Assembly: GCA_001599755.1 (NCBI GenBank)
Contig: BCHX01000001.1
Coordinates: 2,170,001-2,234,000, forward strand
Direction of reading: 5' to 3'
Source: Gliomastix tumulicola
Taxonomy: Eukaryota > Ascomycota > Sordariomycetes > Hypocreales > Bionectriaceae
Length of the DNA stretch: 64,000 bases
Shown here: piece after piece, positions 9,914-22,423 of the stretch
Layout: each line of letters begins with the position of its first letter
Position numbering within the stretch: position 1 is the first letter of the stretch
Made by a program: the position numbers and the translations under genes
Notes under the pieces: model-generated
Database searches by the model: none
Told to the model about the DNA's origin: nothing
Seen by the model: only the letters and a program-made list of their open reading frames with translations

Positions 9914-11232
9914 TCATGCCGATAAGTCGAGGCGCGACTGCTGGCTAGCGAAAAACTTCTTCGTTTCAGTGCATCTCTCGCTCTTACACGCGGGGCATCT
10001 GAGCCCCATCTGCTGGGAGCTTGCCTGTCCGCTCTCGAGGTGTGCCTTGGCAATGTCTGCGAGCGCCTCGATGAAGACGGGGCTCCCGTTCAGACTCTCC
10101 GCCCTCTTCACGGTGTCTGTGTGCCCGCACTCGCCGATGACCTCGTTGTCCAGCTCGTACAGCGTCTCGATGTGATCCGATGTGAAGGCGATGGGGACGA
10201 GGATGAGGTCCTTCTGGCCCTTCTTGATGTAGTCCTCGACGGTGTTGGAAGTCTGGGGACCCAGCCATGCGGATGGCCCGACCTGGGACTGCCAGCAGAG
10301 CCGGTACGGGTTCTTGAAGCCGAGGCGTTGCATCACGGCATACACCGTGGCCGCGACCTCGCCGGGATACGGGTCGCCTCTGTTCACGACGGACATAGGA
10401 AGACTGTGTGCAGAGAACAGGAGCACAACGTCGCTCCTGCGCTCTTCCGGGTACTCCGCCAGCTTGGCCTCGATGTTCTGCGCAAAGGCTTCGACGAGGC
10501 CCGAGTGAGCCGGCCACCGGTCAATCACACTCCAGGTGATAGACCCCTCGCCCCCACCATCCTTGCCTTCCAGCCTGTGCCTCCACCTCCAGAGCTCGTT
10601 CAGGCTGCTCCCGGTCGTCGAGCACGAGTACTGGGGGTACTGCGTGAACGCGACAGCCCGTCCGCCGTTGCCGTTGCCGAAGCCGTCGGCAAGCAGCTGC
10701 GCGTACGTCTCCTCGGTCAACGGATCGGCGTATCGGAATGCGACGTATGGCTTGTGGGGAGCCGTCTCGGGGGAAATCTTGTCGAGAATCTTGCACATCT
10801 CAGCGCTCTGGTACTCGGACCATTTGCGAATGGGTGAGCCGCCGCCAATCTCGGCGTACTGCTTCTGGATCTTGGGTGTTCGTCTCTTGGACAGGAGGGG
10901 GCCGATGTATGACTGGAGTCGACCGAGCGGGATCAGATCGCCGTCAGACTATGATTTCATGTTAGCCGAGTCCTCCGGCGACAATGTGCTGGGGAGGAAC
11001 GTACGAAAAGGCGGCTTAGGAAGTCGCCGACTTCGTCGGTGGTGGACGGCCCTCCCATGTTGAGGAAGACCATCGCAGTTGGGCCTTTGGATCCCGTCGC
11101 ATCTTGGGTGACTGGAGGTACTGTGGTTGCGAGGGTTCTCGTCTGATTTGCGACGTGGACGAATCCGAGACGAGGCGAGGCCCTCGTGCAGACACGTTGC
11201 GGAAGCCGGCTGAACGGCACTCGGAAGGACAT
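9914..11232 (-). CDS. hem15: Ferrochelatase, mitochondrial
   Basis: Two exons, 11005-11232 and 9914-10948, separated by a 56-base intron (GTACGT to CATAG); 420 residues. The last step of haem synthesis, insertion of Fe2+ into protoporphyrin IX at the matrix face of the inner membrane, is assigned from MVFLNMGGPSTTDEV, QYPQYSCSTTGSSLNEL, the signature LLFSAHSLPMSVVNRGDPYP and FTSDHIETLYELD. The first 45 residues are basic and hydroxylated (SFRVPFSRLPQRVCTRASPR), fitting a mitochondrial presequence. C185 together with C394, C397 and C402 (CPACKSERC) match the ligand pattern of the [2Fe-2S] cluster seen in animal and fission yeast enzymes but absent from baker's yeast. An in-frame upstream ATG at 11340 would add 36 residues. 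It is divergent from Ku70. Confidence 0.96.
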
Positions 11233-11942
11233 GGCGAATAGCCACGAGCGAAATGTGGGTGATATTTGTGAAGAAAGGGAAAATTTGATCAATGGCGCAT
11301 CATACTTGAATGCAGAAAAGATAAAAGAAGACAAAATCAAAGCGCCGTGCGGGAGTTCTGCAACCTGCGACGATGTCGGCTTGTATTCAAAAGTCCGAAC
11401 ATCGAGAAAAATGAGCTATGACCACCTTAGTACCTTAAGGTTGGCGGGAGGGTGACACAAAACTGCCCCAGAAACTTCTTGGCCTTCTTTGAAGCACTGC
11501 TGCCCGCATGTTTAAAAATTAAGTCGATGACAGCAATATTGTGCTATTCAGTCGCAGATAGCTTCCGCATTGGGACAATTGGTGCTTGGCATGCATTCCT
11601 TGATACTCGACCAAGCTGACAGGCCGACTTTCTGTGTCCTATTCTTTTATGTCACCTCAAGGCTCGGCCTCTGCCTTTTTCTGCCTCGGCGATGACGTTC
11701 TCTATGTCACCGGCCAATCACAGGCCCCATTGAGTAATACGTGCACCATTAATCACGTGACGGCGCGCCTGCCTGGAGACATCCCTGTCAAGTAGGCGCG
11801 TTTGCCTAAACGCATCTTGCGACTGAGACAAGCACCGCTTGTGGTATATGAAGTAATTACCCCATGCGTGAATCTGCTCTTTGGTCATGAAGTCTGAAAG
11901 CTTCCTTGCACTTTGCTGAGACAACCATCCAGCTAAACCAGA
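11233..11942. promoter_or_regulatory. Divergent upstream region, hem15 / Ku70
   Basis: 710 bases between the two start codons, with no other supported gene. No specific binding site could be assigned with confidence. Confidence 0.5.
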
Positions 11943-14004
11943 ATGGCGGACAATCGCGAGGACTGGAAGAACAACGATGAGGGCGAGGGTGAACAGGAGC
12001 TCGATGAGACGGTAAGAGTGGCTTGCTACCACATTTTGGAGATTCACATGGATTGACCAAACTTTCATAGAGCTACAAGGCGCAGAAAGATGCCGTCTTG
12101 CTGGCAATTGAGATCAGCGAGTCTATGCTGAAAGCGCCGCCACCCTCGGACTCTAAGAAGGCGGACAAGGACAGCCCCGTTCAAGCCGCCTTGAAATGCG
12201 CATACCATCTCATGGAGCAGCGCATTATTTCCAACCCGAAGGACATGATGGGCATCCTTCTGTTTGGGACAGAAAAGTCCAAGTTCCACGACGACGGCAA
12301 CGGCAGAGGCGGCTTGGGTTACCCTCATTGCTACATGTTCATCGACCTAGACGTGCCGGCATCAGAGGATGTCAAGGCGCTCAAGGCACTAGTAGAGGAC
12401 GGCGATGACGAGGATGAGATTCTGACACCATCTTCGGAGGAAGTGTCCATGTCGAACATGCTGTTCTGTGCCAACCAAGTCTTCACGACCAAAGCGGCCA
12501 ACTTCGGAAGCCGCCGCCTGTTCATCGTCACAGACAATGACAACCCTCATTCGACAGACAAGGCTGCCAGGTCTGCTGCTGCCGTGCGTGCGAAAGACCT
12601 CTATGATCTTGGGATTGGCATTGATCTGTTCCCGATTACGCGCGGTGACGCGCCGTTCCGCATGGAAAAATTCTACGAGGTAGGTTGAGTGAGCTGTGCG
12701 CTCCAACTAAAGCGATTTCACATCATGCTGACATGCCACAGGACATCATCTATCAAGATAGCATTGGAGAGGCCAACATGACTGAAGTTCGCTCTTCTAA
12801 GTCCGGCGACGGGCTGACGCTTCTTAACTCTCTCATCTCCAACATCAACTCCAAGCAAGCAGCAAAGCGAGCTCTTTTCTCAAATCTGCCTTTCGAGGTC
12901 GCACCAGGACTCAGAATATCCGTCAAGGGATACAATATTGTTCACCGCCAGACCCCAGCTAGGTCGTGTTACATTTGGTTGGACGGAGAGAAGCCGCAGC
13001 TTGCCTTTGGCGAAACGACGCGGATCACGGACGACACAGCCCGCACCGTGGAGAAGGGAGAGATCAAGAAGGCCTACAAGTTTGGAGGCGAGTACGTCTA
13101 CTTCACTCCAGAGGAGCAAAAGACACTTCGAGACTTTGGCACGCCAATCATTCGCATTATCGGATTCAAGCCACGCTCCTCCGTCCCGATGTGGGCGAGT
13201 GTGAAGAAGTCAACTTTCATATTTCCCAGCGAAGAGGACTTTGTTGGCTCAACTCGTGTCTACACATCACTGTGGCAGAAGCTTCTGAAGGACGAAAAAG
13301 TTGGCATCGCATGGTGTGTGACTCGGTCGAACGCGACGCCGATTCTGGCTGCCATCATGCCGTCCAGGGCCCAGCAGGAAGACGAGTCCAGTGCGCCATC
13401 ACTTCCTTCTGGCCTCTGGCTCTATCCCCTGCCGTTTGCCGACGATCTGAGGGCCATCAAACCGCCAGGAGATCTCGCGAAGAGCTCAGACAAGCTCAAG
13501 GATCAGATGAGAACCATCGCACAGCAGCTCCAGCTGCCCAAGGCTGTCTACAACCCCTTGAAGTTCCCGAATCCAGCCCTTCAGTGGCACTATAAGATTC
13601 TTCAAGCTCTCGCTCTAGAGGATGAAGTGCCTGAGAAGGTAGAGGACGCGACTCAGCCCAAGTACAAGGCTATCAGCAAGAGGGCTGGAGGATATCTCGA
13701 GGATTGGTCCGAGGCTCTGGAGCAGGAGGCGTCCTATGCGCAGCAGAAGAGAGCCGTCAAGCGAGAGCTGGGAGACGACCTGCCGCAGAGACCAGCGAAA
13801 CGTAGCCGTGCGGGATCTGAGAAGCCCGCAGCGTCGTCGTCTATGAGTGCCGCCCAGCTCAGGGAGAGCATCGACAGCGGGGCTATCGCCAAGTTCACCG
13901 TCGCACAGCTCAAGGATATCCTCGGGGCCAAGGGCATCAGTCCCTCTGGGAGGAAGATTGAGCTGATTGAGCGGATAGAGCAATGGGTGGATGAGAACTC
14001 GTGA
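11943..14004 (+). CDS. ku70: Ku70, ATP-dependent DNA helicase II subunit 1
   Basis: Three exons: 11943-12011, 12071-12679 and 12742-14004, with introns of 59 and 62 bases (GTAAGA...CATAG, GTAGGT...CACAG); 646 residues. The N-terminal vWA-like domain includes KDAVLLAIEISESML, MMGILLFGTEKS and SRRLFIVTDNDNPH. The central Ku barrel follows (GLRISVKGYNIV, TRITDDTARTVEKGEIKKAY, PIIRIIGFKP). The C-terminus ends in a SAP DNA-binding domain (about 612-645: FTVAQLKDILGAKGISPSGR) after a basic linker PAKRSRAG. Ku70 with Ku80 binds double-strand ends and starts non-homologous end joining, and also acts at telomeres. Length and domain order are normal for fungal Ku70. Confidence 0.97.
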
Positions 14005-14360
14005 GCAAGCTGTTGAGAGGATGAGCTGGGTTAGTCACCTGGGAACTGGTGTCAGCTACGTTTATGTTGAAATGATTGTAAAAGTATAGCAACTGCCTTA
14101 TGTGAAATTCATGATGGACTAAAGATATGAAGTTTTGCCGACGCCGTGTAAATGCTTCATCGCTGGCACAAGCTGGCATATCTTGCCAACGTTTTCATAT
14201 CACGATGAGTTCTTGTGTGAATGACATGCCATTGAATGCCTATATGCTCACCTGAAGATGGAGTTTCTGATCGATCTGCATCGGAAATCTGGACCTTGTT
14301 TGAGGCTGTATAGCAATCTTCTTCCATCACCATCACGTTCATTCCGGGGGTGTTGTAGCC
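14005..14360. other. Intergenic, Ku70 3' region
   Basis: 356 bases between the Ku70 stop and the next start. AT-rich at first, with no coding signal. Confidence 0.5.
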
Positions 14361-17300
14361 ATGGCTGTGGTTCCAGTTGCTGCGCCTGGAGAGTCCAGTG
14401 GAGTTAGCGATGCAGAGCCCCAAATCAGAACCCCAACCCAGCCCCGGGCGGGTTTACAGGGACCGCTGCAGCTCCCAACACCACCTGCAGTGTCTGAGTT
14501 AAGCGCAACCGGCAAAGCGCGACCGAAACCGCTACCACCGCCATCGCCAACTCCCGCCGCGCGAAGCACGCAGAGCCGTGTCAGTAGCCATCGTCTACCA
14601 TCGCGGCCTTCATGTGGCTTCCCGCGCGAGTCAACAGCGCATCGACTCCCGTTGAGTCCCCTGAGTCCGCATTCGCCTCAGGAATCGAATTCGGCCGAGT
14701 ACCTGCAGAGGCTCATCCGCATCGCGAAACGACAAGCACGCCACCTCGATAACGACTACCACCACCACCACCATCATCATCATCGATCCATCGAGAGCCC
14801 CGACACTCCCTCCCCGACCGGGCCTCCACGGCTGCCGCCAGGCGCCATGACAGACTTCCTGGCCAGCTTCAACTTCGGCGCCGAGAAGCAGCCGCCGCGC
14901 TCGGACAGGGAGGTGGCCAATGTCGAGGAGCTGCAGTCGCGGCTCCTCGTCGCGCTGCAGGACAAGGTCACGCCGACGCGGGCCGAGCACGTCGCCCTTG
15001 CGCTGGAGCTGCGCGCCTCCGTGCGCTTCACGGTGGGCGTGTCGGACGGCGAGAACAGGGCGCTGGAGGGCCTGGACACGATCGACCCCTCGCTCGGCGG
15101 CCTGTCCAACGGAGGCGCCGTCGAGGACGCGAGCGGCCAGGCGACGCGGGTCATCACGGCCAACGAGACCCTCATGAGCCAGTCGGAGAACCCCGTGCTG
15201 CAGCGCACGGTCGCCAAACACATCATCGGGGCTGTCAGCGGTGCGGACGGGAGCACGTGGGTGGTTCGCGACATGTCGAGGGGTTCGCAGGGCTGGTCGT
15301 TTACGTACATATGCAAGGACTCGCACCAGCACTGGACGCGGCAGAACTCCAAGAATGCCGACTTGGCGGTCATTGGCGAGTACAGCTTCAGAGATGCTGA
15401 TCCCACGTTAATGGGTAGGTCATCGCGCACGTTTGAACTGTAGGTACCATGTGAAACTGACCCAATCTGTTCACAGGCCGTCCCGCCTTCGACTGTCGAG
15501 GCTCCGCCGTCATCACTTTCAACCGCAGCAGTCGAGCCATCACCGTTAAGTACGACCACACGCTGCTCCATAAGACCGTCGGTGAGCTGAGCGAGCTCTA
15601 CCCTCCACCCGCCCGACATCTCGGCCCAGGTGCCCAGAAGCTGCAGCAGCAGAAGACGCCCAAGAAACCTGCTGGAGAGAAGAAGGCGAAGGAAAAGAAG
15701 CCGGCCTCAGAGAAAACGCCAAAGGAACCAGGGTCATCCAAGAAGCGCGAGCCCAAGAACCGCGATGAGAACGGACAGCCTAAGAAGCGCAGGAAAAAGA
15801 ACAACGGCAACGGCCAAGGGGAAGCACAGTCGTCTGTCCTAGAAGGGCCGATGATTCCGCCGGACTATCCGCATGGACCGCAGGAGAATGCATCGTCCTG
15901 GCCTGAGCGACCCTCAGATCAGCAAGCTGGGGCGGCGCATCAGGGAGACGGCGCGCAAGGCTCCGATGCCTATCCGTCAGGACTCGTCAACGACCCAGGA
16001 GCAGCGAGGCAGAACGGCCCCGGGGCGACTGTCTTGCCCTTCAATGTCTCTGCTGACGAGGCCGCACGTCGGACGACGATAGCAAGAAAGCTGCTGGCCG
16101 ACGCCGGGGTCAGCCCGGACTCTCTCTCTGCAGAGCAGATGAACATCTTCGCGAACCAGTCCCCAGAGCTCCAGAAAGACTCCCTGGCTATGCTGGCCCG
16201 TTATGGTGCGGAGCGGTTGCAGATCATTCACCCGAGCAGCAACAGGGATAAGACTCACGCAGCAGGTGCGTCTTCTGCTCAGAACCAGAGCACTCATATG
16301 GCGCCTGGCGCAGCTGGTCCTACGACGACTAAGGAGCTCTCCTTGCAGACAGAGGCCACTCCCAGCAAAGGGAAGGGTGCGAAGAGCAAGGGATCTTCTG
16401 CCAAAGATACCCCGACGTCAAAGCGTAAACCGGGCAAGTCGCGTCTGGCATGTCTGGAGTGCAAGAGTCGCAGAGTCAAGTGCCCCAAGGAGAGGCCTAC
16501 CTGCGCGGAGTGTCAGTCTCGTGGCCGGGACTGTCAGTACCCTCCTACCAAATCGCGAGCACGAAAGTCCAATACCGTGATTGAGATAGAGGACGATGAC
16601 GAGGACGCTGAGGAAGACGATGAAGACGATCAGGGCGAAGAGGACAACGAAACAGCCCAGGCCCGGCATCAGCAGAACCCGCAACATGTATCACAGGGTC
16701 AAACGGCACCCCCGCACGAGGAACCGCAAGACGCTGCTGCGTATGCGCAGATGCCTCTTGCTGGGATGCTCACCCCCCACGCTGAGCGACCAACGGCATC
16801 AACAGCAGATACCCAGCCTTCGATTGCGGATCACGGCTACTTCCAGACCGATGCTGGGCTGTCAATGCCGCAGCCAGATCTCAGTCACCTGTCACAGCCA
16901 GCTCTTAATACTGCTCCTGGCCTTGCTATGCCACAGGCGCAGATGTACAGTGCCCCTGAGTCGGATGTCAATATGGCATCTGTGTACCCTCAGGCCGGCT
17001 TGCAGACAACAAGCTCGCAGAGCGTGTCTCCGAAACTGAATAAGCGTCAGTCAAGAGGTGCGAGCAACGCGAAGCGCCGGGGGCAGGTCCAGCCGCAGGA
17101 TACCCAGACCATAGACCCCAGGGCCTCATCTGCAGCCTGGGCAACCACCGGTGCCGTTGCTCCCTCTACCGTCGCGAGAGATAACACCGCTTCCCCCGTA
17201 TACCCTCCACCTCCCACTCCGAGTCAACATCGAACGCGCCAGTCAGACCGGATGCAGGTCAACTCGCCTCATCTGAATAACAGCGCGACGGCGCACAGCC

Positions 17301-18007
17301 AGCAGTCCCAGCCAGCACAGCAGCCAGCACAGATGCTCGCAGCCATGCAGACGCAAGGTCGCGAGTCCCCGTTCCCTGTCCACCAGCGGACGTCCTCTAG
17401 GACGAGCCGTAGTTCTCAGAACCGGACGCCGAATGCCGATGCTAGAGGCTATCGGCCTCCGCCGCCGCCGAACCAGCCTGCGACCAGTGACCTCGGTGTA
17501 TCTGCAAGCTTCAATGCCCACAGCACCAATACTGGCGCAAGCTCCTCTGGCCTGTCGACAAGGGGAGCCTACTCGACCCCGGCCACCTCGACGAGCCAAC
17601 ATACCTATGACTATAACAGGAATAGTCAACAAACATCAACCTCTGCAAACCAGTGGCCCAACACTGCCCAGACTCAGCAAGGCCAGCAAACCCGTTCCTA
17701 CGAGACGCGTCCCCCCTCGTATGGCAATCCCAATAACAACAACGCATACGCCCAGTCCCGAAATGCTGCACAACCTCCAGTCCCCGCACAGGGCTTCGAC
17801 ATGCGGGCGGCCGCCCAGGCGAAGCCGGCAAAAGCGCGCGCCAGCAAGCAGACTTACTCACAATACGCCTCACAGTCGCAGACCCATCAGCAGTCTTCGC
17901 AAGCAGCAGTGAACAACCAGAACCTCAACCAGAACAGCGCGGATTGGTACGGGTTCAACGGGGGGAATAATGGCTCGTTTACGTCCGCGAATCACGGGTG
18001 GCTGTAG
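14361..18007 (+). CDS. Large Zn2Cys6 DNA-binding protein with a mid-chain zinc cluster
   Basis: Two exons, 14361-15414 and 15477-18007; the 62-base intron (GTAGGT...CACAG) is in phase and joins DPTLM-GRPAFDCRG. The product is 1194 residues; a second in-frame ATG (14847, MTDFLASFNFG) would give 1032 and may be the real start, because the first 162 residues are Pro/Ser-rich with an eight-His run. Residues about 170-420 form the only globular-looking region (VRFTVGVSDGENRALEGL, WSFTYICKDSHQHW, VITFNRSSRAITVKYDHTLL). A lysine-rich stretch follows, then a complete C6 cluster at about 677-704 (CLECKSRRVKCPKERPTC, AECQSRGRDC), an acidic run and a long Gln/Ser/Asn/Pro-rich tail. No fungal-specific transcription factor middle domain is visible. 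A nuclear regulator is inferred; targets are unknown. Confidence 0.83.
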
Positions 18008-18668
18008 AGTGTGCTTCCCTGATATCATTATTTATTTATCCCCCCAACATCTCTTCTGATACCCCCGGGACAGACGGAATCCGACACGCTCGTGCTGTCT
18101 GCTTGTTCTCTTTTGGCCCCTTCCTTTGTGCATCTGTCTAGTCTTGGTAACTTGGAGGGGGGCATCTTCAGGAAGAATACATGAATAGTTGAGGGCTCAA
18201 GGGCTGATAGCTAGTATACATATACTCTAATATGCCAAACTGGGAGAGGCGCCAGCCCTCATTCATAGTCCCCTGAATACTCCAAGAAAAAACTGTGGAA
18301 TCTGCTCTTACGTGGTGGTCTGTGAGAGGTGAGCCATGTAAGCACCTACTACTAGGTAATCAATATGGTATTTTTATTAGCACTGCGCGCGTGAGGCGCG
18401 GCGGGCAAAATAGGCATTTGACCCCTATATGTTCTTCCTGCTCCTGGATCATTTTCCAATCTCTCTCCACCAGATCCAACAGCTTGTTCTCTATCTCCAC
18501 TCGCTTGGCCGTGTCGAAGTTATATTCATAGGTATACTAGTTGCTACCGGGGGGTATCTCATCATATATATCATACGCTGTGAAGTCAGCAACCATCCCT
18601 CCCATATAGATCATATCAAAACCAGATGTCCCGTTCTCGAAAGATTCAAACACGCTTCAAGAGTATCA
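18008..18668. other. Intergenic, convergent 3' ends
   Basis: 661 bases between the Zn2Cys6 gene stop and the kinase gene stop. It includes AT-rich 3' UTR-like sequence. No supported gene. Confidence 0.5.
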
Positions 18669-21423
18669 TTAATTCTCATCCTTTGCCACGACGTCAGCTT
18701 GTTCTCCATTGGACAGATCGGTTTCCCTATCCACTGCTCCGACCAGAATATCCCAGATGCCAGCATCCCACGGCTTAGTGTCGACAATATCGCTGCAAAC
18801 AGAATCCTGTCAGCCTGTCCAATACAGATCAAATGTGTATGTATGTGTTTTTCGAGATATAACTTACTACCCATCATTGTGCGGTAGCTCCTTCAACCCA
18901 TCGTCCAAGAACTCAAGCCTCTGCTTTCCTTTCGGGTTGTTTCCAAACCGGACGAACTGGATGGCGACATCCGACCTGCTCACGTCATTGTCTTTCATCA
19001 ACTTGATGCATCTCTCAATCGAACGATCCGCTCCGTCATCCGAGGGGTTCCAGACGCCGTTAGTGAATACTAAGATGCTGAAGGGCTTGGCCTTTCTATG
19101 CAAGACTCTGTCAAGGGTGCTCGCTCTGGCGGACGGTGAAAGCCGTGGGATGGTCTTGAAGACACGCTTGAGAATCTCATTCAGTGAGAACTCAATATCG
19201 CATTGTCCGGTCCTGTTCGTGTTCTGAAACTTGCTCTTGATGAAAACTTTCACCTCACTAGACGTTTTGAAGTTCTCTTTGTGGCGGGGGTTGGACGTCG
19301 TGAAAACGTCCAAGCCGTTCGAGTCAAACTCCTTAACGATGTAGCTAAGTTGATAACTGGACTCTATCACGTCGGCTCGGTGCTCTTGCATGGATTCCGA
19401 GTCGTCTATGAGAAATACCTAGTTGTACGTTAGTAAGAACCTGCGCACTTCTTTCTCCTCCCCCTCCATGCGCAGCTGCTGATCCTTGTGATGGCTGCTC
19501 ATTTTGGTTCAACTCACGAAATCGCGACCTTGAAGCTTAGGCTTCGCTTTGTTCCAGCCAGGCAGAGGTGGCCTGACCTGTTCCTCTCTCCAATCCGCAA
19601 CACCTTTGATGCTGACTTGTGGGTACGAGCTTCGCGGCCTCGGTGGTTTGCGAGACGAAGTGACGGGGGACGGAGCTGCTAGTGTTGGCTTTAAGTATTC
19701 CAGCGTAGACGGCTCTGGCGTGTCGTTCAGATTTGGGGCAGATTCCTGCACGGGGCTCGTGTCGATCCGAGACCCGGAGAGAGACATATGTCTTTGAGGC
19801 ACGGCTCGTTCCTGGAATTGTTGGTTCCCCTCTCCTCCTTGGCTACCGCCGTGCACCACAGGGGCTAGAGCAGCGCGGAATTGACCTGCTGAGTGTCTCA
19901 AGTCCTTGCACACAAGCAGTGTTTGCAAGGTTAGCTGGACGACCTGGAAGGAAATATTATCATCGCGCCTCCCAGAGCTGCGGATGAGGTCTGCCTTGGC
20001 GCGGACAGTCTTCAGAGCCTCGCTGCCGTTATGGAAGCAGTCGGTCTGGCCGCGGTTCTCGGCTTCGGGGAGCGTAGAAAGCTCCCGGGTCCTCTCCGTC
20101 CTGAAATCTTGCCAGCCACTCTCCCCAAGAGATAACCAGACGCCAGCTTCGGTGAAAATGCACCCGAGAGACCACATATCAATCTTGGGGCTGATGTTGT
20201 ACCTGACCTTGTCACTCAGCTGTAGCTCAGGGGCACTGTACGTGCGAGTGGTGCGACTGTAAATCGCCCTGGGGCCATCGCGGGAGGTGCTTTTTAGTAA
20301 AGATGAAGCCCCGAAGTCTGCGATCTTGAACACAAATGATGGTTTGCCCTTTGACTGGTTTGGTGGAAATACCAGTATGTTGGCAGGCTTGAGGTCCTGG
20401 TGTACACTTTCCAGGGGAGTTAGCATCTTGCCCCCAAAAAACAACATCGTAGAATATAACTGGAGTCCTTACATTTGGACTCCATCCTGTTCGTGCATGA
20501 TCTCCAGACCAATGACCATTTCGAGAAGTGCCATCCATATCGCCTTGATGCCTGACGTCGTGTACGGTGGCCTGGAGGTCTGGAAGAATTCCAGCAATGT
20601 ACCTCCCTCGGCGAATTCCAAAATCAGGGTGCTTGTGCGGGTCTTGCTCACAGACTGCCAATAGAAGCTGCCTAGACAAGCGAGGATGCTCTGGGTTCTT
20701 GAGTTCAGGGAGTTGTAGATCGACCTCTCTGTGTCGTACGATCCTTGGTACGTCTCTGGATAGGATTTGAGAACGACCCGACTCGGTACCTATACTCTGT
20801 TAGACCGTCCGGCTGCACACACACACACATATACAAGAAGTGAAGCATACCTTGGCGGCATCGTCCAGATGCTCATGAGCGCGGGGATTCACCGCCACGC
20901 TGCAAACAGTCGCATCTCTACCAACACTCGGAGTTCCCATGGCTTTTTTGTCGCCAAAGGGAAAGATGCGCCGTCTGTCCTGCTTGGCGTTGGACAAGGG
21001 CCTTTTCGGACTCAAAAGGACAGGACAGAATGGCCACTGCTTCTCCAAAAAGGCATCAAAGATCAGCCGGTCGTGGTTTCTGAAGTCTCCGTCGAGCCAA
21101 CCAGGAACCTCGGTCAACGGAAGTGTCGAGTCATCTCTGCTATGCGAGACGAGCGTATCGAAGAGTTCCAGGCTCCGCTTTTGCGTATGAGAGAGGCAAA
21201 CAAGAATGGAAAATACAGTGGGATACTGCTGAAGGATGACGGTTGGATTGGTGTTAATGCTGGCTTGGATGCAGACTGTGCGTATCTTGTCTATCGTCCA
21301 AAAGCCGAGTAAGACGGACTGAGGTACGAAACGCGCAGGCTGCCAGTCGCACGTGAAGCCCGGTTCCTCCTTCTCAGTGAGGAGGTCACAGAACTCACGG
21401 TCGAGTGGGAGATGGCGAGACAT
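18669..21423 (-). CDS. Protein kinase domain fused to a C-terminal von Willebrand factor A domain
   Basis: Five exons: 20851-21423, 20473-20789, 19518-20406, 18868-19418 and 18669-18792; 817 residues. Residues 1-190 (FCDLLTEKEEPGFTCDW, LFDTLVSHSRDD) form an N-terminal region with no assigned domain. The kinase spans about 190-450: the lysine in VVLKSY (K199), ILEFAEGGTLLEFF at the hinge, VHQDLKPANIL (298-308), DFG (327-329), YSAPEL and IDMWSLGCI. The catalytic loop is HQD rather than HRD, so it is a non-RD kinase. A disordered Pro/Ser linker leads to a vWA domain from 594 with a MIDAS-type DDSES (598-602) and a closing DIVDTKPWDAGIWDILVGAV. The last donor could be GTAAGT or GTAGTA; both keep frame. 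A CA microsatellite sits in intron 1. Extra upstream exons cannot be excluded. Its substrates are unknown. Confidence 0.8.
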
Positions 21424-22423
21424 CCTGAAGTACGTGATCCCTCACGCCGCCGGGGGGGCCGGGGGGCGGGGAAGGGGGCCCGAAGGATGCCTGTTATGTT
21501 GTGCGCCGCTGCAATGCTGAAGTATAGCCGATCATACCAGCACCTGGCAAGGGGCCCTGCCTACTCAATGACGAGCAAGATGGGATCGAACAAAGATTCT
21601 GATAGTCCTCAGTGTCCAGGCGTAGATAAAGCAAGGGGTGATAATGAGGCAGTGGCGATGGAGTCAGATATTTGGAAGTATAGCAACCGGGTAGTACCTA
21701 GGCGAGGATGAACAGAGAGCGGAATTCGATCAATGTGTGGGAAGGATGAAATGGAGGATAGAATCTAAATATTGAGAGAAGAAGTTCGTCGGGGGGGGTT
21801 TTTTCTTTCTTTTTTTCACGACATGAATTTCGAATAATGCGACCCATCCCCTCAGGCGGCCCCTGAGATGCCATGCTACTAGTACCAAGTGCTCCGAAAG
21901 TACCGCGTAGTCTGACCTGCTCGCACTCCTTCAGGCGCAAGGCAGCCACCCCTAAGAGGTACAATGTTGAGGATGGGTCCTCCCAGGGGCAGCCTTGCCG
22001 CTGCGAATAGGAGGCCTGGGCGCGAAGATGGTGTGGCGGAGGGTACGCACAAACGCACAAGCCGCATGTTCACCATCGATTGCAAGCCTTTCCCCTGCAG
22101 GCAATAGGGTGAAAACAAATCAGGGCAGCCAGTCATTCATTGTATCTACGAGTATGCCTCAGCCTCAGCCTCAGACAATGGGGAGCAGAGTGGCTGAGCG
22201 GGGAGACACTCCCTCCGACGAGGCAGATCTCACAGTCAAGTCTAAAGCAATACGCATAATATCCCATTAATGCAATCAATCTGTACAAAGGAAACCCGAT
22301 GGGTGCCCAACGGGCGCAGACAAGGAGACAACCCGCTCCTCCCTACCTGCATCACACTCCACTCCACCATCTTCTCAACCCATCTCTCCTCTATCAAATC
22401 AGGTAATGGAAATCGAATCCTGA
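21424..22423. other. Intergenic between the kinase-vWA and CorA-like genes
   Basis: About 1 kb with G- and T-rich tracts (around 21450-21480 and 21785-21820). Short frames without motifs. It should hold the promoter of the kinase gene and the 3' UTR of the CorA-like gene, both on the minus strand. Confidence 0.45.
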
